A stretch of DNA of 64,000 nucleotides from Candidatus Methylobacter oryzae. GTDB lineage: Bacteria > Pseudomonadota > Gammaproteobacteria > Methylococcales > Methylomonadaceae. The stretch spans positions 62,001-126,000 of the forward strand of contig NZ_RYFG02000119.1 of assembly GCF_003994235.2 (NCBI RefSeq), read 5' to 3'. The notes beneath the pieces are model-generated. The model worked only from the letters and a program-made list of their open reading frames with translations. It made no database searches and was not told the DNA's origin. A program made the translations under genes and the position numbers. Shown here in pieces: positions 35,304 to 44,403 of the stretch; position 1 is the first letter of the stretch; each line of letters opens with the position of its first letter.

Positions 35304-35525
35304 TTACTTTGCCAAGGCTTTTAAAATGTCACGGTCTTCACGCATGATGTCTTCAGCAATATTCATTTGTTTGGCAAATTCATCGTTATAGGGCGTTAAT
35401 TTATAACCATCTTCTGTTTCCGTTAAATACAGCTTGTCGCCTTTATCCACACGTAAACGATTAAGCACTTCTTTTGGAAGAACCACGCCTGCCGAATTAC
35501 CAATGCTGCGAATCGCTAATTCCAT
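35304..35525 (-). CDS. AbrB/MazE-type antitoxin partner of Doc
   Basis: A 73-residue protein with a SpoVT-AbrB domain (IRSIGNSAGVVLPKEVLNRLRVDKGDKLYLTETEDGYKLTPY) and an acidic/helical C-terminus (MNIAEDIMREDRDILKALAK) likely to bind Doc. An AbrB antitoxin with Doc is a known variant of the Phd-Doc system. The stop abuts the doc start. It probably represses its own operon. Confidence 0.88.
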   Translation of the reverse strand: MELAIRSIGNSAGVVLPKEVLNRLRVDKGDKLYLTETEDGYKLTPYNDEFAKQMNIAEDIMREDRDILKALAK

Positions 35526-35623
35526 AAATCACCTTGTTAATGTTATTACAATTGTTGTCACTTAGTATAAACCAAAGTGTGGCGTAAGATGTGAATGTCT
35601 CGATGGTTAGCCAGTCCGATTTT

Positions 35624-35941
35624 TCAGTCACGTCCCATTCTTCTTAGTTCGGCACGCAGATATTCAAGCTCCTCCATCAAGTCCAGCGCCAATGCGATAC
35701 CGGCCAGGTTTAGTCCCAGATCATGCTGTAACCGTAGCGCGGCGCGTACCCGTACCAAGCTGGCTCCTGAGAAACGCCAGACATGTATTTCGTTGCCTTG
35801 CGGCTCGATAATGCTTTCTTCAACCAGGCTGATAACCCAATCGGTTTGCACATCGCAAGCACGGCACAATTGTTCCAAGGTCAGGCTGTCGTCTTCAATG
35901 ACGGTTCCGGTATGTACTGGTAATAAGTCATGAGAGTTCAT
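35624..35941 (-). CDS. cbpM: Chaperone modulator CbpM
   Basis: A 105-residue MerR-like helical protein (LEQLCRACDVQTDWVISLVEESIIEPQG... VRVRAALRLQHDLGLNLAGIALALDLMEELEYLRAELR). CbpM binds the J domain of CbpA and inhibits it. The gene lies five bases after cbpA, the usual order. Confidence 0.88.
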   Translation of the reverse strand: MNSHDLLPVHTGTVIEDDSLTLEQLCRACDVQTDWVISLVEESIIEPQGNEIHVWRFSGASLVRVRAALRLQHDLGLNLAGIALALDLMEELEYLRAELRRMGRD

Positions 35942-35946
35942 AAGCT

Positions 35947-36894
35947 TTATACCCCCAGAGATAGGCGAGGGTTAAAATCAAGTTCTTGCTGCATTTTCTG
36001 ATAGACCGCTTTTTCGCGTTCGGTATTTGCAGGCGGCAGCGCGATTTGCAGAGCGACATAGAAGTCTCCCGGTGTCTTGGCCGGCAAGCCCCGGCCTTTT
36101 AAACGCAGTTTGCTGCCTTGCCGGGAATTGGGCGGTATTTTCAAGTCAACATTACCTTCCGGCGTCGGTACTTTAATTTTAGCGCCTAACGCGGCTTCCC
36201 AAGGCGTAACCGGCAAGTCCAGATAGATATCGCTTTCGGATACGCGATATAGCGGATGTGGATTAAAGGCTATTTCAAGCAGCAGGTCGCCAGCTTTGCC
36301 GCTTCCTGAGCCGGGATTGCCTTGCCCTGTCAGCCGGATATGCTGGCCGGGTTTTATGCCTTTGGGGATCTTGATATTCAGGTTTCTTTGCTTAACCTGT
36401 ACGTGGCCTTGTGCGTCCGTTGCCGGGGCACTCAAGGAAATATTGCGGGTTGAACCGTGAACGCTGTCTTCCAGGTCGATATAAATTTTTGCATGGGTAT
36501 CCTGCCCTCTCGCATGAAACCCGCGCGCCCCGTACTCGGATGGACGGAAGCCGGCGCGTCCGAACAATTGCTCGAAAAAATCGCTGAAGATACCGGCATC
36601 TCCTCCGGTAAAACCGCCGCCCTTGAATTCGAAGCCCTCATCCCAATTGGGTGGCGGCCTGAAATCTTCACCGGCTTTCCAATTGGCGCCCAGCCTATCG
36701 TAAGCCGCTCTTTTTTCAGGATCTTTAAGCACTTCGTAGGCTTCGCCCAATTCCTTGAATTTGGCCTCGGCTTCTTTTTCCTTGCTCACGTCGGGATGGT
36801 ATTTGCGCGCGAGTTTACGGTAGGCGCGTTTGATTTCGTCCTGTGTGGCGTTCCTGGATAGCTCCATGATCTTATAGTAATCTTTATACTGCAT
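35947..36894 (-). CDS. cbpA: Curved DNA-binding DnaJ-type co-chaperone CbpA
   Basis: A 315-residue type II DnaJ protein. The J domain (1-70) carries HPD at 33-35, a Gly/Phe-rich linker follows, and the C-terminal substrate domains (NLNIKIPKGIKPGQHIRLTGQG; LRLKGRGLPAKTPGDFYVALQI) lack the zinc fingers of DnaJ. It stimulates DnaK and can bind curved DNA. It is transcribed before cbpM. It sits next to hsp20, giving a small heat-stress cluster. Confidence 0.92.
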   Translation of the reverse strand: MQYKDYYKIMELSRNATQDEIKRAYRKLARKYHPDVSKEKEAEAKFKELGEAYEVLKDPEKRAAYDRLGANWKAGEDFRPPPNWDEGFEFKGGGFTGGDAGIFSDFFEQLFGRAGFRPSEYGARGFHARGQDTHAKIYIDLEDSVHGSTRNISLSAPATDAQGHVQVKQRNLNIKIPKGIKPGQHIRLTGQGNPGSGSGKAGDLLLEIAFNPHPLYRVSESDIYLDLPVTPWEAALGAKIKVPTPEGNVDLKIPPNSRQGSKLRLKGRGLPAKTPGDFYVALQIALPPANTEREKAVYQKMQQELDFNPRLSLGV

Positions 36895-36963
36895 GTTGCC
36901 CGTCCGATTACATTGAATTAGCCTGGGAAATCCAGGTGGATCTTGATTTTATGGCAGGATAGT

Positions 36964-36995
36964 TAAAAAGCAGCAGGCTTGCCGGACCTGCTGCT
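36964..36995 (-). terminator. Terminator after hsp20
   Basis: A 9-bp stem (36969-36977 with 36987-36995, AGCAGCAGG arm) is followed on the minus strand by TTTTTAA. It lies about 65 bases past the hsp20 stop, in its direction of transcription. Confidence 0.75.
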
Positions 36996-37060
36996 CTGAC
37001 ATGGTAGCATAGAGCAAAAAATCCCTGCTACAGGTATGAAATGTAAATAGGGGCCGGGAA

Positions 37061-37498
37061 TTATTCCTCTGATACGACATTGATGCGTTTGGGTTTAATG
37101 GCTTCCCGTTTAGGAATGATGATTTCCAGTACACCGTGTTTGCATTTTGCATTGATTGCGTCGCCATCGGCGGAATCAGGCAAGCTAAAACGGCGGTAAA
37201 AAGAGCCGGACGTCCTTTCGACGCGTTTGTAGCCTTCTTTTTCGGTTTTGGTTTCGGTTTCTTTTTCTCCCTTAACGGTCAGAACGCCTGCTTCCATGCT
37301 GATCTCAATATCTTCCGGTTTGACGCCGGGAATATCCGCATGGATAACAAATTTATCGGCTTCTTCTTTTATGTCGACCGCAGGCGCCCATTCGGCGGTT
37401 GCGACTGAGCCTTCGCCGCCTTTGTCTTCCTTTGAAAGCGCCAGTTCTCTTTGTAGTTGGTTCAATAAGCCCCATGGTTCGTAACGTATAATAGCCAT
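37061..37498 (-). CDS. Hsp20/alpha-crystallin small heat shock protein
   Basis: A 145-residue holdase. The alpha-crystallin domain spans ~38-140 (EWAPAVDIKEEADKFVIHADIPGVKPEDIEISMEAGVLTVKGEKE... FYRRFSLPDSADGDAINAKCKHGVLEIIIPK), and the C-terminal IXI-like anchor is KPKRINV. It prevents aggregation of unfolded proteins. An AGGAG site precedes the ATG, with a sigma32-like promoter upstream and a terminator downstream. Confidence 0.93.
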   Translation of the reverse strand: MAIIRYEPWGLLNQLQRELALSKEDKGGEGSVATAEWAPAVDIKEEADKFVIHADIPGVKPEDIEISMEAGVLTVKGEKETETKTEKEGYKRVERTSGSFYRRFSLPDSADGDAINAKCKHGVLEIIIPKREAIKPKRINVVSEE

Positions 37499-37572
37499 TT
37501 TCTGTCTCCTAAAAATTAATGTCTTAATTCAATAACAAACTAAAAAAAACGAGTATTTATGCTCATCCGTAA

Positions 37573-37600
37573 ATGTGGGGGCGGCGTTTTTTTTGTCAAG
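37573..37600 (-). promoter_or_regulatory. Candidate sigma32 heat-shock promoter of hsp20
   Basis: On the minus strand CTTGAC (37595-37600) is followed after 13 bases by CCCCCACAT (37573-37581). This is close to the heat-shock consensus CTTGAA / CCCCAT. It lies 75-100 bases before the hsp20 start. Confidence 0.6.
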
Positions 37601-37637
37601 TCGCTGAACAAAATTTGGCGTTAGATTTTTTTCAATA

Positions 37638-38243
37638 TCATTCTTTAGGGTCTGCCAAACGGCGAGCTCGATACGCACGCACGAGGGCGATAAATGCCAG
37701 GAAATCATATAAGCTGTGAATCACAATCGGGACCAGCAAATTCCTATCACTGCCGTAATCCATAGCTAAACCTAAATAGATTCCTGTTAATGCCGCCAAA
37801 ACAGCATAAAGCGGCGTCACTGCATGCGCCAAACCGAAAATAACGTTGCTGGCGATCAGGCCTGCGGTCAAGCCCCAGGAGGATTCCAACCAGGGTTGAA
37901 TAACGCCGCGAAACAACAATTCTTCGGATAATCCGGCAATCGACGCAAGTATCAGCAAATCGGTCCAATGATAACGGTATAAGCCGGGGCCTAATGTCTC
38001 AAACAATACTTTTCTAATCTTTACAATCGACTCTGCCGGTATCAGCTCCAAGACCAGAAATAACAAAAATAGAGGCGCGGTTCCAATTACGCCATAAGCA
38101 ATGGCCGGTTCTGAAAAATACAGGTAAGCGAAAGGATTTATGTTGGCGATCCAGCCTAAGAAAAGCGCAACCAAAATCAGGGCCGCTTCAAAAGCACATG
38201 CCTTCTTAAAAAAATCGTCGGGATTGATCGGATATTTAGCCAT
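37638..38243 (-). CDS. CPBP-family intramembrane metalloprotease
   Basis: A 201-residue membrane protein with about six helices. It carries the CAAX/CPBP (Abi) motifs: EELLFRG (motif 1, glutamates and Arg), FGLAHAVTP (motif 2, His) and VPIVIHSLYDFLAF (motif 3, His...Asp). Bacterial members cleave or process membrane peptides; the substrate here is unknown. It is a single gene, divergent from the YcgL gene. Confidence 0.85.
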   Translation of the reverse strand: MAKYPINPDDFFKKACAFEAALILVALFLGWIANINPFAYLYFSEPAIAYGVIGTAPLFLLFLVLELIPAESIVKIRKVLFETLGPGLYRYHWTDLLILASIAGLSEELLFRGVIQPWLESSWGLTAGLIASNVIFGLAHAVTPLYAVLAALTGIYLGLAMDYGSDRNLLVPIVIHSLYDFLAFIALVRAYRARRLADPKE

Positions 38244-38330
38244 TTGTATTAACTAAGTCGGTAAGAAAAGGCCATTCTAATGAAAAATGGTTAAAATGCT
38301 TTCTTTGATTGATGACTTGTGACCGACAAT

Positions 38331-38588
38331 ATGCTGTGTTTTATTTATAAGAGTTTGAAAAAAGACCAACTTTATTTATACGTTGATAAGAAAGACGATT
38401 TTTCGAAAGTACCGGAAGCGCTTTTCAACAGCTTTGGCAAAATGGAGTTTGTGATGGATTTGGAGCTGACGCCGGAACGTAAACTGGCGAAGGAAGATGT
38501 CGATAAAGTAATTGAAAGCCTGAATACCAAAGGCTTTTTTGTGCAGTTGCCGCCGATTAATATGCCTGCGCCGTCGAAACTTCAATAG
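38331..38588 (+). CDS. YcgL domain protein
   Basis: An 85-residue protein with the YcgL pattern (MLCFIYKSLKKDQLYLYVDKKDDFSKVPEALFNSFGKMEFVMDLELTPERKLAKEDVDKVIESLNTKGFFVQLPP). ATG 38331 is chosen because the family starts MLCxIY; a GTG at 38319 would add four residues. Function is unknown across gammaproteobacteria. Confidence 0.85.
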   Translation: MLCFIYKSLKKDQLYLYVDKKDDFSKVPEALFNSFGKMEFVMDLELTPERKLAKEDVDKVIESLNTKGFFVQLPPINMPAPSKLQ

Positions 38589-38610
38589 TTCGAAGATTCA
38601 AATTTTATAA

Positions 38611-38703
38611 TAATAGAACACGGATCAGACGGATTTAACTGATATACACGGATAAAAGCGAAAGCGTCCAAAAAATGAAATCCGTTTAATCCGCGTCCTA
38701 TTG
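38611..38703. repeat. ACGGAT-type interspersed repeat, copy A
   Basis: The block carries repeated ACGGAT/ATCCGT words (AACACGGATCAGACGGATTT at one end, AATCCGCGTCCTATT at the other). It is related to 39348-39440 in reverse orientation (shared CGGATTTAACTGAT and ACGGATAAA). The two copies flank dcd. Confidence 0.7.
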
Positions 38704-38711
38704 TTAATGCT

Positions 38712-39278
38712 TTATGCTTTTGGCAACGTAACGCCGGTTTGTCCCTGATATTTGCCGCCCCGGTCCTTGTAAGAGGTTTCGCAAACTTCGTCGCCGCCGA
38801 AAAACAGCATTTGCGCAACGCCTTCATTGGCATAGATTTTCGCAGGCAGTGTCGTGGTATTGGAAAACTCCAGCGTCACATGACCTTCCCATTCGGGTTC
38901 CAGAGGCGTTACATTCACAATAATGCCGCATCTCGCATAAGTTGATTTGCCTAGGCAAATCGTCAAGACATCACGGGGAATACGGAAAAACTCAACCGTT
39001 CTGGCCAAGGCGAATGAGTTCGGCGGAATAATGCAGACATCGGATTTAACGTCGACAAAGCTGTTTGAATCGAAATCCTTGGGATCGACGATAGCTGAAT
39101 TGATATTGGTAAAAATCTTGAATTCGTCGGAACAACGAACATCGTAGCCGTAACTGGAAGTGCCGTAGGAAATGACTCGGCCACGCTCCGAATCCCTGAT
39201 CTGTCCGCTTTCAAACGGCTCGATCATGCCGTGTTGTTCCGCCATGCGGCGTATCCATTTGTCCGACTTAATGCTCAT
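38712..39278 (-). CDS. dcd: dCTP deaminase
   Basis: A 188-residue enzyme that deaminates dCTP to dUTP, the first step to dTTP in gammaproteobacteria. Family blocks are [70 protein letters not shown] (with the catalytic Glu) and [10 protein letters not shown]. Length agrees with the family (~190). It is flanked on both sides by inverted ACGGAT repeats. Confidence 0.95.
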   Translation of the reverse strand: MSIKSDKWIRRMAEQHGMIEPFESGQIRDSERGRVISYGTSSYGYDVRCSDEFKIFTNINSAIVDPKDFDSNSFVDVKSDVCIIPPNSFALARTVEFFRIPRDVLTICLGKSTYARCGIIVNVTPLEPEWEGHVTLEFSNTTTLPAKIYANEGVAQMLFFGGDEVCETSYKDRGGKYQGQTGVTLPKA

Positions 39279-39347
39279 GGAGTATTACTACCTGATTGAT
39301 TCAAAAAGCCGGATTTTAACATAGAACGGAATTGCTCAGCATTTAGA

Positions 39348-39440
39348 AATAGTGGAACACGGATGACACTAATTGGACGGATTAAAACGGATTTTATTTT
39401 TCTTTATCCGTGATAAATCAGTTAAATCCGTGTCCATTAC
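39348..39440. repeat. ACGGAT-type interspersed repeat, copy B
   Basis: The block runs from GGAACACGGATGACACTAAT to AAATCCGTGTCCATT. Its reverse complement aligns with copy A (38611-38703). It lies between apbC and dcd. Confidence 0.7.
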
Positions 39441-39452
39441 AAAGTCGATTAT

Positions 39453-40544
39453 TTAAGTATTCTGCACTACGATCTTTGGAAACTTTGTTGTAAAGTCCTT
39501 AGCTTTCAACGCCAGTTTGGCCGCAGTTTTACGAGCGATTTGCTTGTAAATTTGCGCAGGCCGTCCATCCGGGTCGGCAACCACTGTCGGTCTGCCGGAG
39601 TCCGCAAATTGCCGGATATTAATATCCAACGGCAACGAGCCAAGCAGTTCAATCCTATTGCGCTCGGCCATCGCTAGCCCACCGCCGTGGCCAAAAATAG
39701 CTTCTTCGTGACCGCAATTGCTGCAAATATGAATGCTCATATTCTCAACCAAGCCCAGTACCGGTACGTTGACTTTCTCGAACATGCCCAGACCGCGCTG
39801 GGCATCGATCAGCGCAATATCCTGCGGCGTGGTGACGATAATCGCGCCGCTGACCGGAATCTGCTGCGATAGGGTTAACTGAATATCGCCTGTGCCGGGC
39901 GGCAAATCGATAACCAGGTAATCCAGGTTGTCCCAATTAGTGTCCTTAAGCAATTGCTGCAAGGCTGTGGTAACCATCGGGCCGCGCCAGATCATCGCTT
40001 GGTCGGCCTCCACCAGATAGCCGATAGAATTGGTTTGCACGCCGTAAGCAATTTTCGGCATCATGGTTTTATTGTCCTTGCTTTCCGGATAGCCGGAAAG
40101 GCCGAGCATTGTCGGAATGCTGGGGCCGTAAATGTCCGCATCCAAAATGCCGACATTAGCGCCTTCGGCTGCCAGCGCCAAAGCCAAATTAACCGCCGTT
40201 GTCGATTTGCCGACGCCGCCTTTACCGGATGCGACAGCGATAATGTTTTTAACATTGGGCAGAGGCTTTAATGATTGCTGTACGGCATGGGAAAGAATTT
40301 TTACGCCCACTTCAACATCGACATTGCCAACGCCGTCCAGTGTTTTTAAATGTTCTTCAACTGCCGCCTGGAGTTCCGCTACATAACTTTTGGCAGGATA
40401 GCCCAGCTCCAGTTTAACGCTGATATTGTTACCATCGATCGCGATGACTTTAACCGATTTTGCTGAAACAAGATCGGCTCCATTATTAGGGTCGATAAAT
40501 GTTCGCAGAAGATCTTCCACATCAGATTTTTCGATGTTCGCCAT
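39453..40544 (-). CDS. apbC: Iron-sulfur cluster carrier protein ApbC (Mrp/NBP35 family)
   Basis: A 363-residue P-loop ATPase that binds and transfers Fe-S clusters. An N-terminal DUF59/MIP18-like domain (~1-90) precedes the deviant Walker A SGKGGVGKST (107-115), and the CSNCG motif (CxxC) binds the cluster. ATG 40544 follows a GGAG site, so the longer frame to 40592 is not used. It is divergent from metG, as mrp is in E. coli. Confidence 0.93.
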   Translation of the reverse strand: MANIEKSDVEDLLRTFIDPNNGADLVSAKSVKVIAIDGNNISVKLELGYPAKSYVAELQAAVEEHLKTLDGVGNVDVEVGVKILSHAVQQSLKPLPNVKNIIAVASGKGGVGKSTTAVNLALALAAEGANVGILDADIYGPSIPTMLGLSGYPESKDNKTMMPKIAYGVQTNSIGYLVEADQAMIWRGPMVTTALQQLLKDTNWDNLDYLVIDLPPGTGDIQLTLSQQIPVSGAIIVTTPQDIALIDAQRGLGMFEKVNVPVLGLVENMSIHICSNCGHEEAIFGHGGGLAMAERNRIELLGSLPLDINIRQFADSGRPTVVADPDGRPAQIYKQIARKTAAKLALKAKDFTTKFPKIVVQNT

Positions 40545-40733
40545 GCTTATGCTCCATAAAGATAAATAAAAATGTACTCGATCAAAAACCAAGCGTTTGA
40601 CTCAAGATAGAAATATTCTACCGATTACCCTACTCCATTGCACTTTTTAGATGGCCGATAATCGCAGCTTGCGTTTATTTTATGCCATAATACCAAGCTG
40701 TTTTTGCCTTCGAATTGATTGAACTTTTACACT

Positions 40734-42752
40734 ATGCCAGATAGAAAAATTCTCGTCACCAGCGCACTGCCTTATGCCAACGGCCCTATTCATCTCGGTC
40801 ATTTGGTCGAATATATCCAAACCGATATTTGGGTGCGTTTCCAAAAACAACGCGGCAACCTTTGCTATTACGTTTGCGCGGACGATACCCACGGTACGCC
40901 GATTATGCTCAGGGCCGATCGTGAAGGCATTACTCCGGAACAGCTGATTGCCCAGGTCGGCGAGGAACATCTGGCCGACTTTACCGAATTCAGCGTTGCA
41001 TTCGATAATTACCACAGCACGCATTCCGAAGAAAATAAGGCGCTATCATCGCTAATTTACGAACGTCTGCGCGATGCCGGGCATATCAGTTCACGCACCA
41101 TTACCCAAGCCTACGATCCGGTTAAGAACATGTTCTTGTCCGACCGTTTTATCAAAGGCGAATGTCCAAAATGCGGCGCGGCCGATCAATACGGCGACGG
41201 CTGCGAAGTCTGCGGTACAACCTATGCTCCAACCGAACTGAAAAACGCGGTTTCGGCGATTTCGGGCGCGAAACCGGTCGATAAAGATTCGGTACATTAC
41301 TTTTTCGATTTGGCTAATTTTAGCGATATGCTGCAAGAATGGACCAACGCCGGCCATTTGCAACCTGAAGTCAGCAATAAACTGGCCGAATGGCTGGGCG
41401 GCGGTTTGCAGCAGTGGGACATAAGCCGCGATGCACCGTATTTCGGCTTTGAAATCCCCGATGCGCCGGGCAAATATTTTTACGTCTGGCTGGACGCGCC
41501 GATCGGCTACATGGCCAGCTTTAAAAACCTGTGCGACAAGCAGGGGCTGGATTTCAATGATTTCTGGTCGAAAAACAGCGACGCCGAGCTGTACCATTTC
41601 ATCGGTAAAGACATCATTTATTTTCATGCACTATTCTGGCCTGCAATGCTGAGCGGTGCGCATTTCAGGACGCCGAGCGCGATTTTCGCGCACGGCTTTT
41701 TGACCGTGAACGGCGAAAAAATGTCCAAATCGCGCGGCACATTCATCAAGGCCAGAACCTACCTGGATCATTTGAACCCGGAATACCTGCGCTATTACTT
41801 CGCCGCCAAACTCAGCGCCGGCGTCGACGACATCGATTTGAACTTCGACGATTTCAGCCAGCGGGTCAACTCCGACCTGGTCGGCAAAGTGGTCAACATC
41901 GCCAGCCGTTGCAGCGGTTTCATCGCCAAGCGCTTTAATAACAAACTGGCCGAGCAATGCTCGGAACAGGCTTTATTCCATGAGTTCGTCTCCGCGAATG
42001 AGCAAATTGCCGAATTCTACGAAGCCCGCGAATTCGGCAAGGCGATGCGCGAAATCATGGCGCTGGCCGATAAAGCCAACCAGTATATCGACGAAAAGAA
42101 GCCGTGGGTTATTGCCAAGGAAGAGGGCAAGGATACCGAATTGCACGAAGTCTGCACAATGGGCCTGAACCTATTCCGCATACTGGCCGTGTATTTAAAG
42201 CCTGTGCTTCCGGTTTTGGCAAACAATGCGGAAAGCTTTTTAAATATCGATGCACAAGTTTGGCCGGCCGATGCCAAGCCGTTGTTGAACCATACGATCA
42301 ATGACTTCAAGCCGTTGATGACGCGGGTTGACCCGGACAAAATCACGGCGATTATCGAAGCGTCGAAAGAAAACCTGGAAAAAACGCCGGAGCCTGTTAA
42401 AGCGAAAACATGCGAGCCGATTGCCGATACCATCGAATTCGACGATTTCGCCAAACTGGATTTACGTATCGCCAAGATTCTTAAAGCCGAGCATGTCGAA
42501 GGTGCGGAAAAGCTGCTGCAGTTGACCGTCGATATCGGCGACGAGACCCGCAATATTTTTGCCGGCATTAAATCCGCTTACAGTCCGGAAGATTTGGAAG
42601 GACGGCTGACGCTGGTGATTGCCAACCTGGCGCCGAGAAAAATGCGCTTCGGTGTTTCCGAGGGCATGGTGCTGGCGGCAGGTCCCGGCGGCAAGGATAT
42701 TTGGATTTTAAGTCCGGACGAAGGAGCGCAGCCGGGGATGCGGGTTAAGTAA
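40734..42752 (+). CDS. metG: Methionyl-tRNA synthetase
   Basis: A 672-residue class I synthetase. The HIGH-like signature is PIHLGHL near residue 20. A zinc knuckle ([18 protein letters not shown]) follows, then KMSKS ([11 protein letters not shown]), the anticodon-binding helical domain and a C-terminal tRNA-binding OB domain ([29 protein letters not shown]). ATG 40734 gives the standard N-terminus ([16 protein letters not shown]); the upstream TTG is not needed. The gene is followed by a REP-like element and an rnfB-like gene. Confidence 0.96.
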   Translation: MPDRKILVTSALPYANGPIHLGHLVEYIQTDIWVRFQKQRGNLCYYVCADDTHGTPIMLRADREGITPEQLIAQVGEEHLADFTEFSVAFDNYHSTHSEENKALSSLIYERLRDAGHISSRTITQAYDPVKNMFLSDRFIKGECPKCGAADQYGDGCEVCGTTYAPTELKNAVSAISGAKPVDKDSVHYFFDLANFSDMLQEWTNAGHLQPEVSNKLAEWLGGGLQQWDISRDAPYFGFEIPDAPGKYFYVWLDAPIGYMASFKNLCDKQGLDFNDFWSKNSDAELYHFIGKDIIYFHALFWPAMLSGAHFRTPSAIFAHGFLTVNGEKMSKSRGTFIKARTYLDHLNPEYLRYYFAAKLSAGVDDIDLNFDDFSQRVNSDLVGKVVNIASRCSGFIAKRFNNKLAEQCSEQALFHEFVSANEQIAEFYEAREFGKAMREIMALADKANQYIDEKKPWVIAKEEGKDTELHEVCTMGLNLFRILAVYLKPVLPVLANNAESFLNIDAQVWPADAKPLLNHTINDFKPLMTRVDPDKITAIIEASKENLEKTPEPVKAKTCEPIADTIEFDDFAKLDLRIAKILKAEHVEGAEKLLQLTVDIGDETRNIFAGIKSAYSPEDLEGRLTLVIANLAPRKMRFGVSEGMVLAAGPGGKDIWILSPDEGAQPGMRVK

Positions 42753-42795
42753 CTTCATCCACTATCGTTCCCATACCGGATTAAGTTAAGAAAAT

Positions 42796-42882
42796 AATAA
42801 TGTAGGAGCGGGCCGCGCCCGCGACATTGGCTTGCAGATTTGCAGGACTTTGATCGCTGCCATAGCTCGCTCCTATCATTAT
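42796..42882. repeat. REP/BIME-like inverted repeat
   Basis: The left arm ATAATGTAGGAGCGGGC and the right arm GCTCGCTCCTATCATTAT are imperfect inverted copies. The left arm also carries an inner palindrome (GCGGGCCGCGCCCGC). The TGTAGGAGCGGGC word resembles REP elements of pseudomonads. It lies between metG and the rnfB-like gene. Confidence 0.75.
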
Positions 42883-42932
42883 GGCAATGACGCCGGAGCG
42901 CGGGAACTATTTGATTTGAGAATATCCAAAGC

Positions 42933-43514
42933 ATGTCCGTTTCACCAGAATCTCCCAGCCTAACCGACCAAATAAACGCATTATTGCCGCAAACCCAATG
43001 CGGCCAATGCGGCTATTGCGGCTGCCGTCCTTATGCCGAAGCCATCGCCTCGGGCTCTGCCGACATTAATCAATGCCCGCCCAGCGGCGACGAAGGCATA
43101 CGCGATATTGCCGGTTTGTTGGGCGTTGCGGCCAAGCCGCTGAATCCAAAATTCGGCGTGCATAAGCCGCCAAGCGTCGCGTTTATTGTTGAAGAGGATT
43201 GCATCGGTTGCACTAAATGCATTGCCGCCTGTCCTGTCGATGCAATATTGGGGGCACCGAAGTTCATGCACACAGTTATCGCTTCGGAATGTACCGGCTG
43301 TGAGTTATGTATAGCACCTTGTCCGGTCGATTGTGTCATTATGCAGCCTTCGCCACCCAATCATGCCGAAGTTAGCCGTAAGCAAAGATCCGCGCAAGCA
43401 AAACGGCGTTATGATGCGCGCTGTTTGCGCAAAGAAAAAGAAGAAGCTGACAAAGCGGAACGCGCGAAAAAGAAAAAGCTGGCGTTGCTGAAAATGCAGG
43501 CTGCGAAAAAATAG
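42933..43514 (+). CDS. RnfB-like ferredoxin protein
   Basis: A 193-residue protein. An N-terminal Fe-S domain ([30 protein letters not shown]) is followed by a two-cluster ferredoxin domain ([16 protein letters not shown] and [16 protein letters not shown]). The C-terminus is Lys/Arg/Glu-rich. It matches RnfB, but the N-terminal membrane helix of RnfB is absent and no other rnf genes are near. Electron transfer is clear from the motifs; membership in an Rnf complex is uncertain. A metG-rnfB neighbourhood is common in proteobacteria. Confidence 0.85.
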   Translation: MSVSPESPSLTDQINALLPQTQCGQCGYCGCRPYAEAIASGSADINQCPPSGDEGIRDIAGLLGVAAKPLNPKFGVHKPPSVAFIVEEDCIGCTKCIAACPVDAILGAPKFMHTVIASECTGCELCIAPCPVDCVIMQPSPPNHAEVSRKQRSAQAKRRYDARCLRKEKEEADKAERAKKKKLALLKMQAAKK

Positions 43515-43554
43515 CAATTCAAAGCTGGTTGGGATAGGCAACCGATTGCAGAGG

Positions 43555-44403
43555 CTATTTATGGAATTTAGAAAAAAGATTTTTTACAAATTCTATTTTT
43601 CCTGATGTGACCTGCTGCGGCTTGGGATTATCCTCAAATTTTATTTTTTCTAATAACTGGGCTTGTTCTTGTTGGAAGTTGTAAAGATTCTTATGGATGG
43701 CTGATTTAATGGCTGTTTTGTGCTCGGCAGAGAGTTCGCCGAATTTTACTAAGAGCCGGGAATCCTTACGCAAAAAATAATTCAGCAAAGCGTCTAAGAA
43801 ATGATCATCAAGTTGTTCGGGTGAAAAATCCTTGCTGTAAGTTTCCAGATTCTGATGGTTTTGTATGGTCAGTTTCAATTGGGACAACTCGTACAAAACC
43901 TCGATCCGGAAACGAACGGGAACATTTCTTTTAACCGTAAAGTTAGCGCAGGCTTTACCATCCTTCGGCATCAGGAATTTCCAGTCGAAATTTAGCCGAT
44001 TGGCTTGAAGAAAGCTCACTTCATGCTCTATCAAGTATTTGGATATGACCGGATAGGTAAAATCGCCTTTGCCTTCGCAGACGAAACTTAAATTAATCTC
44101 CATTAAGCGATCATAGCTGGCAAGACCTGAGCGGCCATCGGTATTGATCTTGTAATTCGTCTGGAGCAGATCGCCAAATTGCGGATAGCGGCTTGAGTAA
44201 TTTTTAGCAATGATGGGCTCTTCAAGAAAGCTTAAATGGTTGATGGTTTCATTCAGCGTATCGTAAAAGAGCTGCATTTTGGGCAAGAGCTTAGACTGAT
44301 AGGTTGCTTCCAACTGCTCACTTATTAACTTTTCCTGAAGTTCAGCGGCTTTTTTTTCGTCTGCTTTTCTTCTTAATTCATCCAGTGCGCTCATATTCAT
44401 CAT
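43555..44403 (-). CDS. Uncharacterised cytoplasmic protein
   Basis: A 282-residue protein of no family I recognise. The N-terminus is a charged helix (ALDELRRKADEKKAAELQEKLISEQLEATYQSKLLPKMQLFYDTLNETINHL). The middle (PVISKYLIEHEVSFLQANRLNFDWKF) and end look like a mixed fold with many Phe and Lys. No signal peptide or membrane segment is present. The AGGA site fits best with the ATG at 44394; 44403 and 44400 are alternative starts. It is a single gene. Confidence 0.7.
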   Translation of the reverse strand: MMNMSALDELRRKADEKKAAELQEKLISEQLEATYQSKLLPKMQLFYDTLNETINHLSFLEEPIIAKNYSSRYPQFGDLLQTNYKINTDGRSGLASYDRLMEINLSFVCEGKGDFTYPVISKYLIEHEVSFLQANRLNFDWKFLMPKDGKACANFTVKRNVPVRFRIEVLYELSQLKLTIQNHQNLETYSKDFSPEQLDDHFLDALLNYFLRKDSRLLVKFGELSAEHKTAIKSAIHKNLYNFQQEQAQLLEKIKFEDNPKPQQVTSGKIEFVKNLFSKFHK

